Below are positions 62,748 to 64,000 of a stretch of 64,000 nt of DNA, piece after piece. Made by a program: the position numbers and the translations under genes. The DNA comes from Hoeflea_A sp965249925 (lineage in GTDB: Bacteria > Pseudomonadota > Alphaproteobacteria > Rhizobiales > Rhizobiaceae): the NCBI GenBank assembly GCA_965249925.1, contig OZ252260.1:2976001-3040000 (forward strand). The letters are read 5' to 3'. Each line of letters starts with the position of its first letter. Within the stretch, counting starts at the first letter, position 1. The notes beneath the pieces were generated by a model. The model did not search any database and had not been told where the DNA came from. It saw only the letters and a list, made by a program, of their open reading frames with translations.

Positions 62748-63044
62748 AGCAACGGGCGTAAATATGGCACCATTTGATGGCGGAAAATCGGTTCACTCGG
62801 CTAGGCGCGTCGCGCAGCGCGATATGGTGTATCGGGCAAGCGTCGCAACACAGACGATGGGCCGATTTACCGCCACCCTGGCGAGGCCTCTCGAGTTGAA
62901 ATGCTGCGGTGAATGGGCCGGGCGATTTTGCCCCCTGGCGTCGTTGGCTCGCGCTTGTGGTGGGGAGGCACCACGGCGCGCAACCCGCCTCGCCAGCGAC
63001 CAAAATCGCGCGGTCAAATGATGCCATATTTGCGCCCGTTGCTC
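62747..63044. mobile_element. MITE-like element with TA target duplication
   Basis: 298 bases bounded by inverted terminal repeats: left GAGCAACGGGCGTAAATATG, right (as complement) GAGCAACGGGCGCAAATATG, with about 31 bp matching and 2 mismatches. TA dinucleotides flank both ends (62745-62746 and 63045-63046), the hallmark of IS630/Tc1-mariner type insertion. Inside are sub-terminal inverted segments (CTGGCGAGGC and its complement) and no transposase frame, so it is non-autonomous. A degraded partial copy is at about 33912. Confidence 0.8.
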
Positions 63045-64000
63045 TAACCGGCCTTAGCGCCGATCAGGAAACTGGTGGCGATGGGACCCTTGCCCTTGAT
63101 CTCGATGGTGCCGCGTTTTTCGAAGTCGAAGCGATCGGAGAGGGCGTCAGCGAAGGTATCTGTCACCTGGATGCGGCCGGGTTCGCCGGTCGCCTCCAAA
63201 CGGGCGGCGACATTGACGGCATCGCCCCACAGATCGTAGGCGAATTTGCGCTGGCCGATGACCCCGGCCACCACCTTGCCGCTGTTGAGGCCGATGCGCA
63301 CCTGCACCGGCTGACCGGTGCCCGGCTCTTCGAACCGGTTAACCACCGACTGGATGTCGAGGGCCAGCCGGGCAATGGTCTCGTCCGGATCGGCGACCGG
63401 TTCGGGCACCCCGGCGACCACCATATAGGCGTCGCCGATGGTCTTGATCTTTTCGACCCCATAGCGTTCGACCAGCCCGTCGATGGCGTTGAACACCGAG
63501 TTGAGCAGCGTCACCACCTCGGCCGGCTGCAGCCGGTCCGACATGGTGGTGAAACCGACGATGTCGGCGAACAGGATCGCCACCCGGTCGTGATCGTCGG
63601 CGATCATGCCCTGGGTAGCCTTCAGCCGCCCGGCGATCGGCGCCGGCAGGATGTTGAGCAGCAGGCCTTCGCTCTCGCCATAGGCCTCCGCCAGCTGACG
63701 CTCGGCCCGCGCCGAAGCACGCACGAACGGCAGCACCATGGCAAGCACGAAGAGCGGCCATGTGATCATCGGCATGGCAATGGTGAAATCGCGCATGTGG
63801 ACAGGCATCGCATAGACTGGCGAGTTGTTGGCGGCGTACAGCATCACGGCCGTCCCGCTGAGCAGTGCCGCCCCGGCCAGCACCGACGAGACCCGCCAGC
63901 TATAGAACGGCTGAATATAGGCGAGGATCACCACCAGGAAGCTGAAACTCTGAAAGCCGTACAGTGGGCCCACGCAAATGGTCGCGGCAATCCCGTGCAG
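63044..64000 (-). CDS. Adenylate cyclase (class III), C-terminal part; N terminus outside window
   Basis: The frame is open to the end of the window, so the gene continues. The visible about 318 residues show N-terminal membrane segments (FLVVILAYIQPFYSW, AGAALLSGTAVMLYAA, WPLFVLAMVLPFVRA), a short signal-helix region (SEGLLLNILPAPIAGRLK) and a class III catalytic domain: metal-binding Asp residues in ILFADIVGFTT and GDAYMVVAG, the substrate Lys in EKIKTIGDAY and Asp in YDLWGDAVNVAARLE, which favour ATP over GTP. The TAG stop coincides with the right edge of the MITE. Makes cAMP. Confidence 0.9.
   Translation of the reverse strand: MHGIAATICVGPLYGFQSFSFLVVILAYIQPFYSWRVSSVLAGAALLSGTAVMLYAANNSPVYAMPVHMRDFTIAMPMITWPLFVLAMVLPFVRASARAERQLAEAYGESEGLLLNILPAPIAGRLKATQGMIADDHDRVAILFADIVGFTTMSDRLQPAEVVTLLNSVFNAIDGLVERYGVEKIKTIGDAYMVVAGVPEPVADPDETIARLALDIQSVVNRFEEPGTGQPVQVRIGLNSGKVVAGVIGQRKFAYDLWGDAVNVAARLEATGEPGRIQVTDTFADALSDRFDFEKRGTIEIKGKGPIATSFLIGAKAG

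Overview
The window is about 64 kb of a high-G+C alphaproteobacterial chromosome. Three things suggest this: an Irr-type Fur regulator next to fabA-fabB-fabI, the order ybeY-corC-lnt-(PraR-like HTH)-metK-trmB-rimP-nusA-ylxR-infB-rbfA-truB-rpsO-pnp, and an RmuC/def/fmt/truA/dapE/dapD block. The Hyphomicrobiales (Rhizobiales) or a neighbouring order are the best fit; I cannot name a genus. No rRNA, tRNA or CRISPR array was seen.

Layout. 1-16.2 kb: conserved information-processing core (YbeY, CorC, apolipoprotein acyltransferase, XRE regulator, SAM synthetase, tRNA methyltransferase, then the rimP-nusA-infB-rbfA-truB operon with an attenuator-like terminator in its leader, then rpsO and pnp). 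16.5-18.2 kb: a secreted serralysin-type metalloprotease with RTX repeats and a DUF4214 tail. 18.2-21.7 kb: fabI, fabB, fabA and irr. 21.7-32.8 kb: a carbohydrate uptake and catabolism island with aldo/keto reductase, BtpA/SgcQ protein, M42/SgcX peptidase-like protein, FGGY kinase, a complete ABC importer, a FucU/RbsD mutarotase and a ribokinase-family kinase. 32.7-37.7 kb: a recombination hot spot holding a three-copy tandem array built from the rbsK tail, a palindromic repeat doublet and the rmuC tail, then a longer rmuC fragment, a mobile-element scar and a large autotransporter gene with an amber codon just before its last beta-strand. 37.7-46.1 kb: housekeeping (rmuC, def, fmt, truA, a 2OG oxygenase-like gene, dapE, DUF805, dapD, LOG). 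46.2-47.9 kb: two PCuAC-type metallochaperone genes, the second diverged and preceded by a Zur-like palindrome. 47.9-52.5 kb: a sigma/anti-sigma fusion protein, an alpha/beta hydrolase, a subtilase and a separate ECF sigma/anti-sigma pair to which the fusion is clearly related. 52.6-64 kb: a frameshifted M24 peptidase, another palindromic repeat doublet, a LysE exporter, a VOC protein, a MarR remnant, twin membrane proteins, a patatin, a large membrane alpha/beta hydrolase, an L,D-transpeptidase, a MerR/P-loop fusion, a CPBP protease, a 298-bp MITE-like element and a partial adenylate cyclase.

How the genes work together. The core operons make and edit the translation machinery. The sugar island looks like a self-contained system: import (binding protein, two permeases, ATPase), anomer conversion (FucU), phosphorylation (two kinases) and further steps (AKR, BtpA, M42). 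No regulator gene lies inside it, but two candidate operators sit in its divergent promoter region. The most unusual parts are the rbsK/rmuC junction array with the autotransporter, the sigma/anti-sigma fusion, the Zur-box/PCuAC paralog and the MITE that supplies the stop codons of both flanking genes.
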